A stretch of 50,829 nt of DNA from Verrucomicrobiia bacterium (GTDB lineage: Bacteria > Verrucomicrobiota > Verrucomicrobiia > Limisphaerales > UBA11358), in the NCBI GenBank assembly GCA_031290985.1, contig JARLJW010000076.1, forward strand, positions 1-50,829. Direction: 5' to 3'. Shown here piece by piece: positions 1 through 8,754 of the stretch. Made by a program: the position numbers and the translations under genes. The notes below the pieces were generated by a model. It searched no databases, was not told the origin of the DNA, and worked only from the letters and a program-made list of their open reading frames with translations. Each line of letters opens with the position of its first letter. The first letter of the stretch is position 1.

Positions 1-84
1 ATCAAATGTGTAACCTGTAACCAACCTAGTGTTACCTATGTATTGAACCATATGTGTTACCTATGTTCTGACTGCGCCATTGGT

Positions 85-173
85 TTCGTCATTCGTCATT
101 CGTCATTCGTCATTCGTCATTCGTCATTCGGCGTTCGGCGTTCGGCGTTCGGATTTCGGATTTCGGATTTCGT
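85..173. repeat. Three consecutive heptanucleotide tandem arrays
   Basis: About 88 bp are built from 7-bp units that change in blocks: roughly six units of TTCGTCA, then three of TTCGGCG, then three of TTCGGAT. All share the TTCG core, so this looks like one array whose unit mutated and then re-expanded. Any reading frame through it gives a repetitive peptide, so an apparent ORF at 43-288 is an artefact. No coding or promoter function is visible. Confidence 0.9.
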
Positions 174-601
174 TCCCCTATCAACCATCAACTCTCAACC
201 AAAGACTACCCCCTCCCCTCAACCCTGCCATGTAGCCGCTACACCTGTTTTCGGTTTTTGGAAAACTCGTGTCGGCCGGTGCAGTTGACCGGTCGTGCCA
301 TAGCTTTTGCGCTGGCGGGCGGGTGACCGACGCCCCATGGCTGAGCCAGTGCAATCGTTTTCGATAATCAAAAACCGTCCAAAACGCGTCCCTTCTCCGG
401 GGGAAGAAGGTCAGGATGAGGGCGGACGACCCTATCGAGCCGGGGGGTGAACAAATTTCTCCTCTTATTGCCGCGTAATATCCGGATTGGTGCTTGGAGC
501 TTGAAATTTGGCGTTTAACACTGTGTCATGACGCGCATTTTTTGAATTGACGAATCCCAACGCTGTGCCATTTTGCTACTGCTAAATGCTGATAATAGGT
601 A
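174..601. other. Intergenic region before the kinase operon
   Basis: No convincing gene is seen. At about 390-420 there is a degenerate hairpin of the type CCTTCTCC...GGAAGAAGG followed by GGTCAGGATGAGGG. It resembles a decayed copy of the CCCTCTCCC/GGGAGAGGG element at 5174-5194. The 60 bp before the kinase start are AT-richer and probably carry its promoter, but no well-spaced -35/-10 pair could be assigned. Confidence 0.5.
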
Positions 602-1846
602 ATGGCAACGGCAAAAACCAGTTTTCTTGACAAAGTGCTTGGCCGCATCGGGCGGTTGGACACGGAAGGCTTGCAGACGGTCGTCCAGCGGCTGGCCCGC
701 GAGCGCAGTTTTCTGGAAACCCTCTTTAATACAATCGAGGACGGCGTGCTGGTGGTGGATGAAACGGGGCGGGTCATCTATTTCAATCAGGCGGTGACGC
801 AGCTTATCGGCCTGCAGGCCAGCGAGGAGGAATTGCACATCACCAAATTTCTGCCGGAGGTGGATTGGGAGGCGATTTCCCAGATCGACCGGGCGGGCGG
901 CAACCATGTGACGCGCCACGAGTTTGAGGTGTTTTATCCGCGTCCGCGTTTTCTCCGGCTCTACGCCGCGCCGCTGGATGGCGAAGCGCGCGGCAGCACC
1001 GGCGTGGCTTTGATCCTGCACGATGCCACCGAGGCGCGGCAGAAGACGTTTGAAGCGATCGAGAGCGAACGGGTGCAGGCGCTCACCTTGCTCGCCGCCA
1101 GCGTGGCCCATGAGATCGGCAATCCGCTGAACGCGCTGCACATCCACCTGCAACTGATGGAGCGCGAGGTGAAAAAACTGAAGCGGGACGAGTGGCGGGT
1201 GCTGGGTGACAAGAAAGCCAGCGCCCGCCTCGCCCAGGCCGCCACCGCCGACACCAACGAAGTGGCCGGCAAGCTGGAACAATATCTGGAGGTGGCCAAG
1301 GGCGAGATCAACCGGCTCGATTACATCGTCACCCAATTTCTTGGCGCGATCCGCCCCGCCCCGCCGCAACTGAAGCTCGCCTCGCTGAACGATGTGGTGG
1401 AGAAAACGCTGGAATTGCTGCGGCCGGAGGTGGAGAACCGCGGCATCACCGTGAAGACCAAGCTGGCGCGGGGGCTGACCGCCACGCCCATTGACGCGAC
1501 GCAATTGCAGCAGGTCCTCGTGAACCTGGTGAAAAACGCCGCGCAGGCGATGACCACGGGCGGTACCCTGACCCTCCAAACCGGCGAGAACAGCGACGGC
1601 GTGTGGGTGAGCGTGACGGATACCGGCGGCGGCATTCCGCAGGACCATATCAACCGCATCTTTGAACCGTTCTATACGACGAAGAAAAAAGGCAGCGGCC
1701 TCGGGCTGATGATCGTGCAGCGCATCGTCCGCGCGCATAACGGCCGGGTGGAGCTGGAAAGCAACGTCGGCCACGGCACCACCTTCCGGGTGTGGCTGCC
1801 GCTGCATGAACGGAAGCCGCGCCTGCTGGCCCACCAGAATTCATGA
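602..1846 (+). CDS. PAS-domain sensor histidine kinase (NtrB-like)
   Basis: The 414-residue protein has a PAS domain at about 35-145, with the motif NTIEDGVLVVDETGRVIYFN. The dimerisation/phosphoacceptor domain has the H-box SVAHEIGNPLNALHIH, with phosphorylated His at about 170. The HATPase_c domain has the N-box VLVNLVKNAAQAM, G1 VTDTGGGI and G2 GSGLGL. There is no membrane segment or signal peptide, so it is a cytoplasmic sensor. The DHp region carries an extra charged stretch (about 192-225) between the two helices. The last four bases overlap the start of the sigma-54 response regulator, so the two are translationally coupled and almost certainly form one two-component system. The input signal is unknown. 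The ATG at 602 is used; no strong Shine-Dalgarno site is visible. Confidence 0.93.
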   Translation: MATAKTSFLDKVLGRIGRLDTEGLQTVVQRLARERSFLETLFNTIEDGVLVVDETGRVIYFNQAVTQLIGLQASEEELHITKFLPEVDWEAISQIDRAGGNHVTRHEFEVFYPRPRFLRLYAAPLDGEARGSTGVALILHDATEARQKTFEAIESERVQALTLLAASVAHEIGNPLNALHIHLQLMEREVKKLKRDEWRVLGDKKASARLAQAATADTNEVAGKLEQYLEVAKGEINRLDYIVTQFLGAIRPAPPQLKLASLNDVVEKTLELLRPEVENRGITVKTKLARGLTATPIDATQLQQVLVNLVKNAAQAMTTGGTLTLQTGENSDGVWVSVTDTGGGIPQDHINRIFEPFYTTKKKGSGLGLMIVQRIVRAHNGRVELESNVGHGTTFRVWLPLHERKPRLLAHQNS

Positions 1847-3198
1847 AGCCGACCCTGCTCATAGTGGACGACGAGAAGACCACGCGTGAAGGTTTGCGCG
1901 CGGCGCTGGAGGAGCGCTATGACGTGTACATCGCCGAAGACGCCCAGGCGGCGATGGGCCTGCTGGAGTCGGAAAATTTTGACGTGCTGCTCACGGATTT
2001 CCGCCTGCCGAACGAGGACGGCATGAAGCTGATCGCCCGCGCCAAATCGCTGGCCAAGCCGCCCGTGTGCATCTTGATGACGGCCTACGGCTCGGAAGAG
2101 CTGGCGGTGAACGCCATGAAGCAGGGCGCGGATGATTACATCGCCAAGGGCCGGCTGCAGATCGACGAACTGGAGCTGCGCATCGCGCGGGCCTTGAAGC
2201 AGCAAAACCTGGAGGTGGAAAATGTTTCGCTCCGGCAACAACTGGATTCCAAGTTCGGCCTGGAAAACATCATCGGCGAATCGCCGGTGATGCAGGAGAT
2301 TTTTGACGTGGTGAAACAGGTGGCGCCGACGCGGGCGACGGTGTTGATCGGCGGCGAGAGCGGCACGGGCAAGGAGCTCATCGCCAAGGCGGTGCACCAG
2401 TTGAGCCCGCGCGCGAAACAGCCGTTTGTCACGGTGCATTGCGCGGCGCTCGCGCCGACGTTGCTGGAGAGCGAGCTGTTCGGCCATGAACGCGGCGCGT
2501 TCACCGGGGCGCACGAGCGGCGCATCGGGCGCTTCGAGCAGGCGCAGGGCGGCACGCTGTTCCTGGATGAGATTGGCGAGATCGACGCGACCATCCAGGT
2601 GAAGCTGCTGCGGTTCCTCGGGGAACGGACCTTCGAGCGCGTCGGCTCGAACAAGACCCTGACGGCGGACGTGCGGCTGGTGGCGGCGACGAACAAGCAC
2701 CTGGCGGAGCTGGTCAAGGCGGGCAAATTCCGCGAGGACCTGTTCTTCCGGCTGCGCGTGGTGGAGATCGAACTGCCGCCCTTGCGCGAGCGCACCGGTG
2801 ACATCCCGATGCTGGCGCAGGGCTTTTTGCGGGAGTTCGCGCAGGAAAACGGCAAGGCCGTGAACGATTTCACCGCCGACGCGCTGGCGGCGCTGATGAA
2901 TTTTTCGTGGCCGGGGAATGTCCGCGAGCTGCGCACGGCCATTGAGCATGCCGTGGTGCTCTCGCGCGGCGAGCGGATCACGCTGCGCGACCTGCCGCCC
3001 CCGGTGCGGCAGGGCGGCGCGGCGGAAATCACAATTGTAACGGGAAAAGATTTGACTGTGAAAACGGCGGAGAAACAATTGATCCTGCGTGCCCTGAAGG
3101 AGACGGACGGCAACCGCACGCACGCGGCAAAAAAGATTGGCATGAGCCGGCGGACTTTCCACCGAAAGCTGCACGAGTATCATCTGGAAGGATTTTAA
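1843..3198 (+). CDS. Sigma-54-dependent response regulator, NtrC family
   Basis: The 451-residue protein has three domains. The N-terminal receiver (about 1-120) has acidic residues D9/D10 and phosphoacceptor D52 in the motif LLTDFRLPNEDG. The conserved Lys follows as YIAKG instead of the usual KP. The AAA+ domain (about 140-375) has Walker A GESGTGKE, the sigma-54-contacting GAFTGA loop and Walker B TLFLDEIGE. The C-terminal Fis-type helix-turn-helix ends in NRTHAAKKIGMSRRTFHRKL. It should therefore activate sigma-54 promoters when phosphorylated by the overlapping upstream kinase. The membrane glycosyltransferase gene starts 3 bases after the stop. Targets are not identifiable from sequence, and no -24/-12 promoter was found nearby. 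Confidence 0.95.
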   Translation: MKPTLLIVDDEKTTREGLRAALEERYDVYIAEDAQAAMGLLESENFDVLLTDFRLPNEDGMKLIARAKSLAKPPVCILMTAYGSEELAVNAMKQGADDYIAKGRLQIDELELRIARALKQQNLEVENVSLRQQLDSKFGLENIIGESPVMQEIFDVVKQVAPTRATVLIGGESGTGKELIAKAVHQLSPRAKQPFVTVHCAALAPTLLESELFGHERGAFTGAHERRIGRFEQAQGGTLFLDEIGEIDATIQVKLLRFLGERTFERVGSNKTLTADVRLVAATNKHLAELVKAGKFREDLFFRLRVVEIELPPLRERTGDIPMLAQGFLREFAQENGKAVNDFTADALAALMNFSWPGNVRELRTAIEHAVVLSRGERITLRDLPPPVRQGGAAEITIVTGKDLTVKTAEKQLILRALKETDGNRTHAAKKIGMSRRTFHRKLHEYHLEGF

Positions 3199-3201
3199 AT
3201 T

Positions 3202-5016
3202 ATGTTTATCCAGGAACGGCTGCAGGCCGCCATCCATCAGTTGGAGCTCGGGTTTGGCGCGCGCATCATCCGCTGGCTGCTCATCTCGGTGGCGCTGGTC
3301 GGCATGATGGTGTGCTATGACACGCGGGTGTATCATGCTTTCAATTCCGAGGAGGCGATGGATGCGGCGCAACTGGCACGGAACCTCTCCGAAGGGCACG
3401 GCTACACGACGGATTTCATCCGGCCCTTCAGCCTTTACCTGGTGAAGAAGCACAACCAGGCGGCCCACCCGGCCGAGGCGGCCTCCACGAATTTCGTGGA
3501 CACGGCGCAGATTTACACGGCGCATCCCGACCTGGCGAACGCGCCGCTCTATCCGATGGTGCTGGCCGGGATAATGAAAGTGTGGACGCCGCAATGGAAA
3601 GTGGAGCGGCACAAGCCCTTCTGGTCGGAGGGCGGCAATTTCCGGCGTTACCAGCCGGAATTCCGGATCGCCATCCTGAACCAACTGCTGCTGTTTGCCG
3701 TCGTGGCCCTGACGTTTCAACTGACCCGGAAACTGTTTGACGGGCCGGCGGCGTGGCTGGCAACCACCATCACCCTGGGCTCGGCCCTGCTATGGAAATT
3801 CAGCGTCTCCGGCCTGCCCACCATGCTGTTAATGGTCACTTTTTTGACGCTGGCATGGTGTTTGGTCAAAATTGAAGAGGCCGGGCGGGCGGAACTGCCT
3901 CCGGTTCGCAGCCTGTTCCTGTTCGCGCTAATGGCCGGGTTGCTGACGGGTCTGGGAATGTTGACGCGTTATTCGTTCGGCTGGCTGATTGTGCCGGTAG
4001 TGATCTTCCTCGTGCTGTTCGGCGGCAGCCGTCGCAGCGGGCTGGCCGTGGCGGCGGTGCTGGCGTTTGGGCTGGTTGTCTCACCATGGATAGTCCGCAA
4101 CCTCTCGGTCAGCGGCACGCCGTTCGGCACGGCCGGTTTTGCGGCCGCCGAGGGGATCACCGGCTTTAGCGGATCGCGCCTGATGCAGTCCATAAACCCA
4201 GATATGACCGCAGTCTACTGGCTCAGACCTTATGGCCACAAGTTGATCGATAACCTGTCCAACATTTTGCAGGGTGACATCTTCCATCTTGCTGGCGGCT
4301 GGATGGGCATCCTGTTCTTTGCCGGCCTCCTGCTCGGGCTGCGCAACGCCGCCGCGCGCCGCCTCCGTTATTTTGCGGTGATGTGCCTGGGTGTTTTCAT
4401 TTTCGTACAGGCGCTGGGACAGACCCACGTGTCAGTGGCCAACCCCGAGGTCAATACGGAAAACGTGCTGGTGCTGCTGACGCCGTTTGTGGTGATTTTT
4501 GGCGTGGCATTTTTCCTCACGCTGCTGGATCAGATGAACCTGCCGTCCTTGGCGATCCGCAGGGTGGTGATCTCTCTGCTTGTGATACTTGCCACGCGTG
4601 GATTGCTGTCAACCAACATCACCAAGGAGCCCACGATCGCCTATCCGCCATATTATCCGCCGGACATACAGGAAATTTCCGGCTGGATGCGTCCCGATGA
4701 GTTGATCATGAGCGACGTCCCGTGGGCGGTGGCCTGGTATGGCGACCGGCAATGCACCTGGACCACCATCAATTCACAATATGAATTCTATGCGCTCAAC
4801 GACTACGTCAAGCCGGTCCATGGCCTCTACCTGACCCTGATTACGCTCAATGGCAAACTCATGACCGAATGCATTCAAGGCGGCGTGGAAAGCTGGGATA
4901 ATTTCGTCTTTAAAACGCTGGTCGCCAACCAGCTGCCCTCCGGTTTTCCGCTGCGATACTTCCCGGAGGAAACCCTCATGTCCGGCATGTTTCTCACCGA
5001 CCGCCAGCGTTGGTGA
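3202..5016 (+). CDS. Multi-pass membrane glycosyltransferase, GT39/ArnT-like
   Basis: This 604-residue protein has an N-terminal membrane segment (about 22-40). A periplasmic loop follows with the acidic motif NSEEAMDAAQLARNLSEGHGYTT, then roughly ten hydrophobic segments between residues 150 and 480, and a soluble C-terminal domain. The first-loop acidic residues followed by a GxGY motif are typical of polyprenyl-phosphate-sugar-dependent transferases of the PMT/ArnT/GT39 type (GT-C fold). Such enzymes move a sugar from a lipid carrier to a protein or envelope glycan on the outer face of the inner membrane. It lies 3 bp behind the NtrC-type regulator, so it is probably cotranscribed and may be linked to that signalling pair. 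The acceptor is unknown. O-antigen-ligase-like or other GT-C proteins are alternatives. Confidence 0.7.
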   Translation: MFIQERLQAAIHQLELGFGARIIRWLLISVALVGMMVCYDTRVYHAFNSEEAMDAAQLARNLSEGHGYTTDFIRPFSLYLVKKHNQAAHPAEAASTNFVDTAQIYTAHPDLANAPLYPMVLAGIMKVWTPQWKVERHKPFWSEGGNFRRYQPEFRIAILNQLLLFAVVALTFQLTRKLFDGPAAWLATTITLGSALLWKFSVSGLPTMLLMVTFLTLAWCLVKIEEAGRAELPPVRSLFLFALMAGLLTGLGMLTRYSFGWLIVPVVIFLVLFGGSRRSGLAVAAVLAFGLVVSPWIVRNLSVSGTPFGTAGFAAAEGITGFSGSRLMQSINPDMTAVYWLRPYGHKLIDNLSNILQGDIFHLAGGWMGILFFAGLLLGLRNAAARRLRYFAVMCLGVFIFVQALGQTHVSVANPEVNTENVLVLLTPFVVIFGVAFFLTLLDQMNLPSLAIRRVVISLLVILATRGLLSTNITKEPTIAYPPYYPPDIQEISGWMRPDELIMSDVPWAVAWYGDRQCTWTTINSQYEFYALNDYVKPVHGLYLTLITLNGKLMTECIQGGVESWDNFVFKTLVANQLPSGFPLRYFPEETLMSGMFLTDRQRW

Positions 5017-5319
5017 CGGCTCATAGCAATTCCCGAAGACAACCGGTAAAAAAGCTGGCCACCGACGGTTGTAGCGGCAGGCATCCTGCTGCTCTGTAGA
5101 AACCTTGCACCGAGCTCTGGGTTTCTTCAAAAACCGGCGGCTTCCAATATCTCCTGCAGCGGCAAAACGGACTCCCTCTCCCAGCGGGAGAGGGCCGGGG
5201 TGAGGGAGAACGCGCCGCTTTCCATCGATACCCCCGCTTCGCCAGTAAGCTTTCTACAATGCAGCATCCGGCCTGCCGTGGAGCCGGGCTTGGTGGCCGC
5301 TAGTCATCGGGAAATGGTA
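5017..5319. repeat. Intergenic region with a CCCTCTCCC/GGGAGAGGG hairpin
   Basis: This gap lies between two convergent genes. It has a 9-bp perfect stem with a 3-nt AGC loop at 5174-5194, followed by GCCGGGGTGAGGGAG. This is a compact dispersed hairpin of the kind scattered through this window, with degenerate relatives at about 390-420 and 34490-34520. It has no T-run, so it is not an obvious intrinsic terminator. Nothing else is seen. Confidence 0.7.
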
Positions 5320-6333
5320 TCACGCCGCCGCGCGGCGCAACCGGTCGGCAATGGCCGACCAGGCCGGCGATTCCGGCGGCGCCTCGACGACGATCAGCCT
5401 CGCGCCCGCCGCATCACAGCGGTGCAGCTCGCCGTACAGCGCCCGGGCAAACGCCTCCGCATCGTGCGGAATCACGCTCACATTTGCCGCCGGAAACCCC
5501 GCGGGGATTTTGGTGTGCGCGATGATGTGAACGGCGGCCGGCGGCAGGCCGAAGGCTGAAATTTGTGCCAGCAGGTCCGTCTCGTCCGGCCAATCCCGCA
5601 CGACCAGCCTGGCCTTCGGCGAATAATGCTTCTTGAGCAACCCCGGGCTGCGCAAGGCGGCTTCCCCGGCCGGGCCGCCGTTGCTTTCAGCTTGAACCTC
5701 CCCGCAAACGGCGGCGATTGTGCCGGCGTGGACCATGCCCGGGCGCAACACCGCCGGCGGCGAGGCGGTCAGGTCCAACACCGTCGACTCGATCCCCACC
5801 TGCGACTGCCCGCCATCCACGATCAACGGGATTTTCCCGTCAAGCTGGGAGTAAACATGCTGCGCGTTGGTCGGTGAAATCTGGTTGGAGAGATTGGCGC
5901 TGGGCGCGGCCAGCGGAAAGCCGCACGCGCGGATGACCGCCTGCATGAACGGATGGCCGGGCCAGCGGAGGCCCACGGTCCCGCCGCCGGCGGTCACGGC
6001 GTCCGGGATTTTTTTCGCGCGCGGCAGCACGAGGGTCAACGGTCCCGGCCAGAACGCGTGCGCGAGTTCCGCCGCCATCCCCGGCCACTCCGCCGCGCAG
6101 CTCCGGGCCATTTCGAGGCCGACCACATGGACGATGACGGGGTTGTGGGCGGGCCGGCCTTTCACCTGGAAAATTTTGGCGACGGCGGCCGCATCCAGCG
6201 CGTTGGCGGCGAGGCCATAAACCGTTTCGGTGGGCAGCGCCACGACCTCGCCGGCGCGCAACAGGGCCGCTGCGCGGGTCACGGCGGCGGTAAACAACGC
6301 CTGGTTATGGGTGGCAAGAATTTCCGTTTTCAT
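5320..6333 (-). CDS. sua5: L-threonylcarbamoyladenylate synthase (Sua5/TsaC)
   Basis: The enzyme makes threonylcarbamoyl-AMP from Thr, bicarbonate and ATP, the first step of t6A37 formation on ANN-decoding tRNAs. The protein is 337 residues from the ATG at 6333. A TTG directly upstream at 6336 is also open, but the ATG is preferred. The YrdC-type domain fills about residues 10-210, with GEVVALPTETVYGLA, KGRPAHNPVIVHV and PSANLSNQISPT. The extra C-terminal Sua5 domain (about 230-337) makes this the long form, not the short TsaC. The other t6A genes (tsaB, tsaD, tsaE) are not in this window. It is convergent with the glycosyltransferase gene. Confidence 0.95.
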   Translation of the reverse strand: MKTEILATHNQALFTAAVTRAAALLRAGEVVALPTETVYGLAANALDAAAVAKIFQVKGRPAHNPVIVHVVGLEMARSCAAEWPGMAAELAHAFWPGPLTLVLPRAKKIPDAVTAGGGTVGLRWPGHPFMQAVIRACGFPLAAPSANLSNQISPTNAQHVYSQLDGKIPLIVDGGQSQVGIESTVLDLTASPPAVLRPGMVHAGTIAAVCGEVQAESNGGPAGEAALRSPGLLKKHYSPKARLVVRDWPDETDLLAQISAFGLPPAAVHIIAHTKIPAGFPAANVSVIPHDAEAFARALYGELHRCDAAGARLIVVEAPPESPAWSAIADRLRRAAA

Positions 6334-6762
6334 CAAATGGCCGGGGACGTTTTAGCGCAGCGCCGGCGGGAACGCAAAGTTTCGCGGAGAAAAATTAACC
6401 GGGCGTGCTTTAAAAATCCTGCCCCCGGAGTGCGCCCGTCCTCGGGCGCAGCAACGAACTGACGACCGAAGATGCTCGATCATTTGCCGCCGCTCCCAGC
6501 CGCTGACTCGAAAACCCCTGCCCCCGGAGTGCGGCCGTCCCGGCTCGCACTCCGTATATTGAAAACACGTCCTATTGAGGCTCGTACAATGCAGTGACCC
6601 GGCGGCGGCGCGAGCGGGGCGCGGCGTTTACGCCGCTTCAACGTCCCAAACGCCCGCGCGGCGGGGGTTTTACACGCGCTGCCGCTTTGGATCTTGCAGC
6701 GGGCTAAAGCCCGCGCCCCGTCACCGTATTGCGCGAGCCTCAATAAGCCCCCAACGCCGGCA
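6334..6762. repeat. Intergenic cluster of short dispersed repeats and hairpins
   Basis: A 24-bp unit beginning CCTGCCCCCGGAGTGCG occurs at 6418-6441 and again at 6517-6540 with one mismatch. Two palindromes follow: GCGGCGTTTACGCCGC at 6621-6636 and GCGGGCTAAAGCCCGC at 6699-6714. Each has 7-bp arms around a TT or AA centre within TTTA/TAAA. They match the general form of the larger hairpin at 41044-41111. No coding region is supported. The position just downstream of the MacB-like permease suits REP-type elements. Confidence 0.8.
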
Positions 6763-7968
6763 TCACTCGTAACGCAACGCCTCGATCGGATCCAGTTGGG
6801 ACGCCTTCCACGCGGGATAGAAACCGGAGACAATGCCGATGACCGCGCTGGAAACGACGGCCACAATGATCCAGAAGACGGGCGTGACCGTCGGCATGTC
6901 CTTGAAATAAGCGACCAATTGTGAAAACCCGACGCCGCCCGCAATCCCGATCGCGCCGCCGATCGCGCTCAGCGTGACCGCTTCGATCAGGAATTGCACC
7001 AGGATGTCCGCCGCCCGCGCGCCCACGGCCATGCGGATGCCGATTTCCCGGGTCCGTTCCGTGACGCTGACGAGCATGATGTTCATGATGCCGATGCCGC
7101 CGACGACCAGCGAGACCGCCGCCACGCCCGCGAGCAGAAAACCCATCGCCCGCGAGGTCGCCGTGACCGTCTGCATCAATTCCAACTGGCTGCGCACGGT
7201 GAAGTCCTGTTCCTTGCTGCGATGCCGCGCCAGCAGCAGGTCGGTGATCTCCTGCTGCACCACGCTGATCACCTTGTCATTCGCGGCCTGCACCTGGATG
7301 GAGTTCACAAACGTGCGCGTCGTGATGCGGTGCATGTGGCTCGAATAAGGCACGATCACCACGTCGTCCTGATCCTGGCCAAACAGGTTGAAACCCTTGG
7401 AGGCCAGCACCCCGACGATTTGAAACGGCAGGTTGCGGATGCGGATGGTCTGGCCGACGCAGTTCTCGTTCGGAAACAACTGGTCGGCGACCGTCCGGCC
7501 GATGACGGCGGATTTGGCCAGCGTCTTCACGTCCTGATCTGAAAACATCGAGCCGCTCGCGATGTCCCAGTTGCGGATCTGCGGATAATCGGGTGATTCG
7601 CCCAAAATCTGGGTGTTCCAGTTCAGGCCGTTGGCGAGCACCTGCGCCCGGTCGCGCACTTCGGGGCTGATGGCGACGACGTTCGGCAGCAGCCGGATCG
7701 CGGCGGTGTCCTCCAGCGTCAAGGTCGGCGCGCTGCCCCAGCCGCCGCGCATGCCGCCCGTCGTGAAATTCCCCGAGAAAACCGTGATGACATTCTCGCC
7801 CAGGTTGCTGACCTGATCTTCCACCTGCTTGGTCGCCCCGCTGGTGAGGCTCACCGCGCCGATGACCGCCCCGACACCGATGATGACGCCGAGCATCGTG
7901 AGCAGCGAACGCATTTTGTTGCGGCGCAGCGCCCGGGCGGCGATTTTCAGTGAAGCGATGATTCTCAT
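6763..7968 (-). CDS. MacB-like ABC transporter permease
   Basis: This 401-residue permease has an N-terminal membrane helix after [26 protein letters not shown] large periplasmic MacB-PCD-type domain follows (about 45-250), and then three C-terminal helices of the FtsX domain (about 280-395), with the motif [23 protein letters not shown]. In the MacB family such proteins drive mechanotransmission across the periplasm and do not form a channel. Here the ATPase is a separate protein encoded by the overlapping upstream gene (4 bp), and the membrane fusion protein is encoded just before that. No outer membrane channel gene is nearby. The substrate is unknown (peptides, lipids or macrolides in relatives). 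Confidence 0.9.
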   Translation of the reverse strand: MRIIASLKIAARALRRNKMRSLLTMLGVIIGVGAVIGAVSLTSGATKQVEDQVSNLGENVITVFSGNFTTGGMRGGWGSAPTLTLEDTAAIRLLPNVVAISPEVRDRAQVLANGLNWNTQILGESPDYPQIRNWDIASGSMFSDQDVKTLAKSAVIGRTVADQLFPNENCVGQTIRIRNLPFQIVGVLASKGFNLFGQDQDDVVIVPYSSHMHRITTRTFVNSIQVQAANDKVISVVQQEITDLLLARHRSKEQDFTVRSQLELMQTVTATSRAMGFLLAGVAAVSLVVGGIGIMNIMLVSVTERTREIGIRMAVGARAADILVQFLIEAVTLSAIGGAIGIAGGVGFSQLVAYFKDMPTVTPVFWIIVAVVSSAVIGIVSGFYPAWKASQLDPIEALRYE

Positions 7969-8732
7969 GACGCGAGTTTGACGGCTTGTTGCTCGGCGCG
8001 CAGGGCTTGCAGCTCTTTTTCCGCCACCGACCGGTTTTGGACGGCTTCGTCGGTGAGGATTTTCCCATCCCGCAGAATGACCATCCGCTTGGTGAAACGC
8101 GCCACGTCCAGTTCATGCGTGACCATGACGATGGTGATCCCCTGGTCGTTCAATTTCTGGAACACGCCCATGATCTCGATGCTGGTCTGGCTGTCGAGGT
8201 TGCCGGTCGGCTCGTCCGCGAGGAGGAGCGCGGGCTTGTTCACGAGCGCCCGCGCAATGGCGACGCGCTGCTGCTGGCCGCCGGAAAGCTGGTTGGGATG
8301 ATGGTCGGCGCGCGTGCCGAGGCCGACCAGTTCGAGCGCGTTCACGGCCCGCGCCCGCTGCTCGTGCGACGGGATGCGGTGCCGGTTGTACAACATGGGC
8401 ATCTCGACATTTTCCAGCGCGGACGTGCGCGACAGCAGGTTGAAACCCTGGAAAACGAAGCCGATCTTCTCATTGCGCACGTCGGCCAGCGTGTCGCGGT
8501 CCAGCGTGGAAACGTCGATGCCATCGAGCCAGTAATGCCCGCCGGTCGGACGGTCGAGCGCGCCAATCATGTTCATCAGCGTGCTTTTGCCGGAACCGCT
8601 GGAACCCATGATGGCCACAAATTCACCCGCCCGGATTTCCAGCGAAATGCCGCGCACGGCGTGCACATCCACTTCACCCGTGTGATAGGTCTTTTCGATG
8701 GCATCGAGCTTGATGACGGTGTTGATCGGCAC
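7965..8732 (-). CDS. ABC transporter ATP-binding protein, MacB/LolD type
   Basis: This 255-residue ATPase has Walker [11 protein letters not shown]-loop FVFQGFNLL, signature [15 protein letters not shown], Walker [12 protein letters not shown] and H-loop VTHE. The sequence DEPTGNLD is typical of the LolD/MacB/FtsE group. It extends about 30 residues beyond the usual core, with a charged C-terminal tail. The 4-bp overlap with the permease and 22-bp spacing to the membrane fusion protein indicate one operon for a tripartite MacAB-like efflux pump. Confidence 0.95.
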   Translation of the reverse strand: MPINTVIKLDAIEKTYHTGEVDVHAVRGISLEIRAGEFVAIMGSSGSGKSTLMNMIGALDRPTGGHYWLDGIDVSTLDRDTLADVRNEKIGFVFQGFNLLSRTSALENVEMPMLYNRHRIPSHEQRARAVNALELVGLGTRADHHPNQLSGGQQQRVAIARALVNKPALLLADEPTGNLDSQTSIEIMGVFQKLNDQGITIVMVTHELDVARFTKRMVILRDGKILTDEAVQNRSVAEKELQALRAEQQAVKLAS

Positions 8733-8754
8733 GGGAATAATTCAGCAGGTTAAA

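Noticed and set aside
85..173. CRISPR array
   Set aside because: Units are only 7 bp with no spacers, so it is a simple tandem repeat. No cas genes are present anywhere in the window.
43..288. 81-residue open frame at the window start
   Set aside because: It is mostly the 7-bp tandem array translated; the peptide is repetitive and has no domain.
515..1834. 439-residue open frame on the minus strand
   Set aside because: It is antisense to the PAS histidine kinase and reflects high-GC codon bias; its residues are Arg/His/Gln/Leu-rich with no domain.
1672..3720. 682-residue open frame on the minus strand
   Set aside because: It runs antisense over the kinase, the NtrC-type regulator and part of the glycosyltransferase; no domain or start signal supports it.
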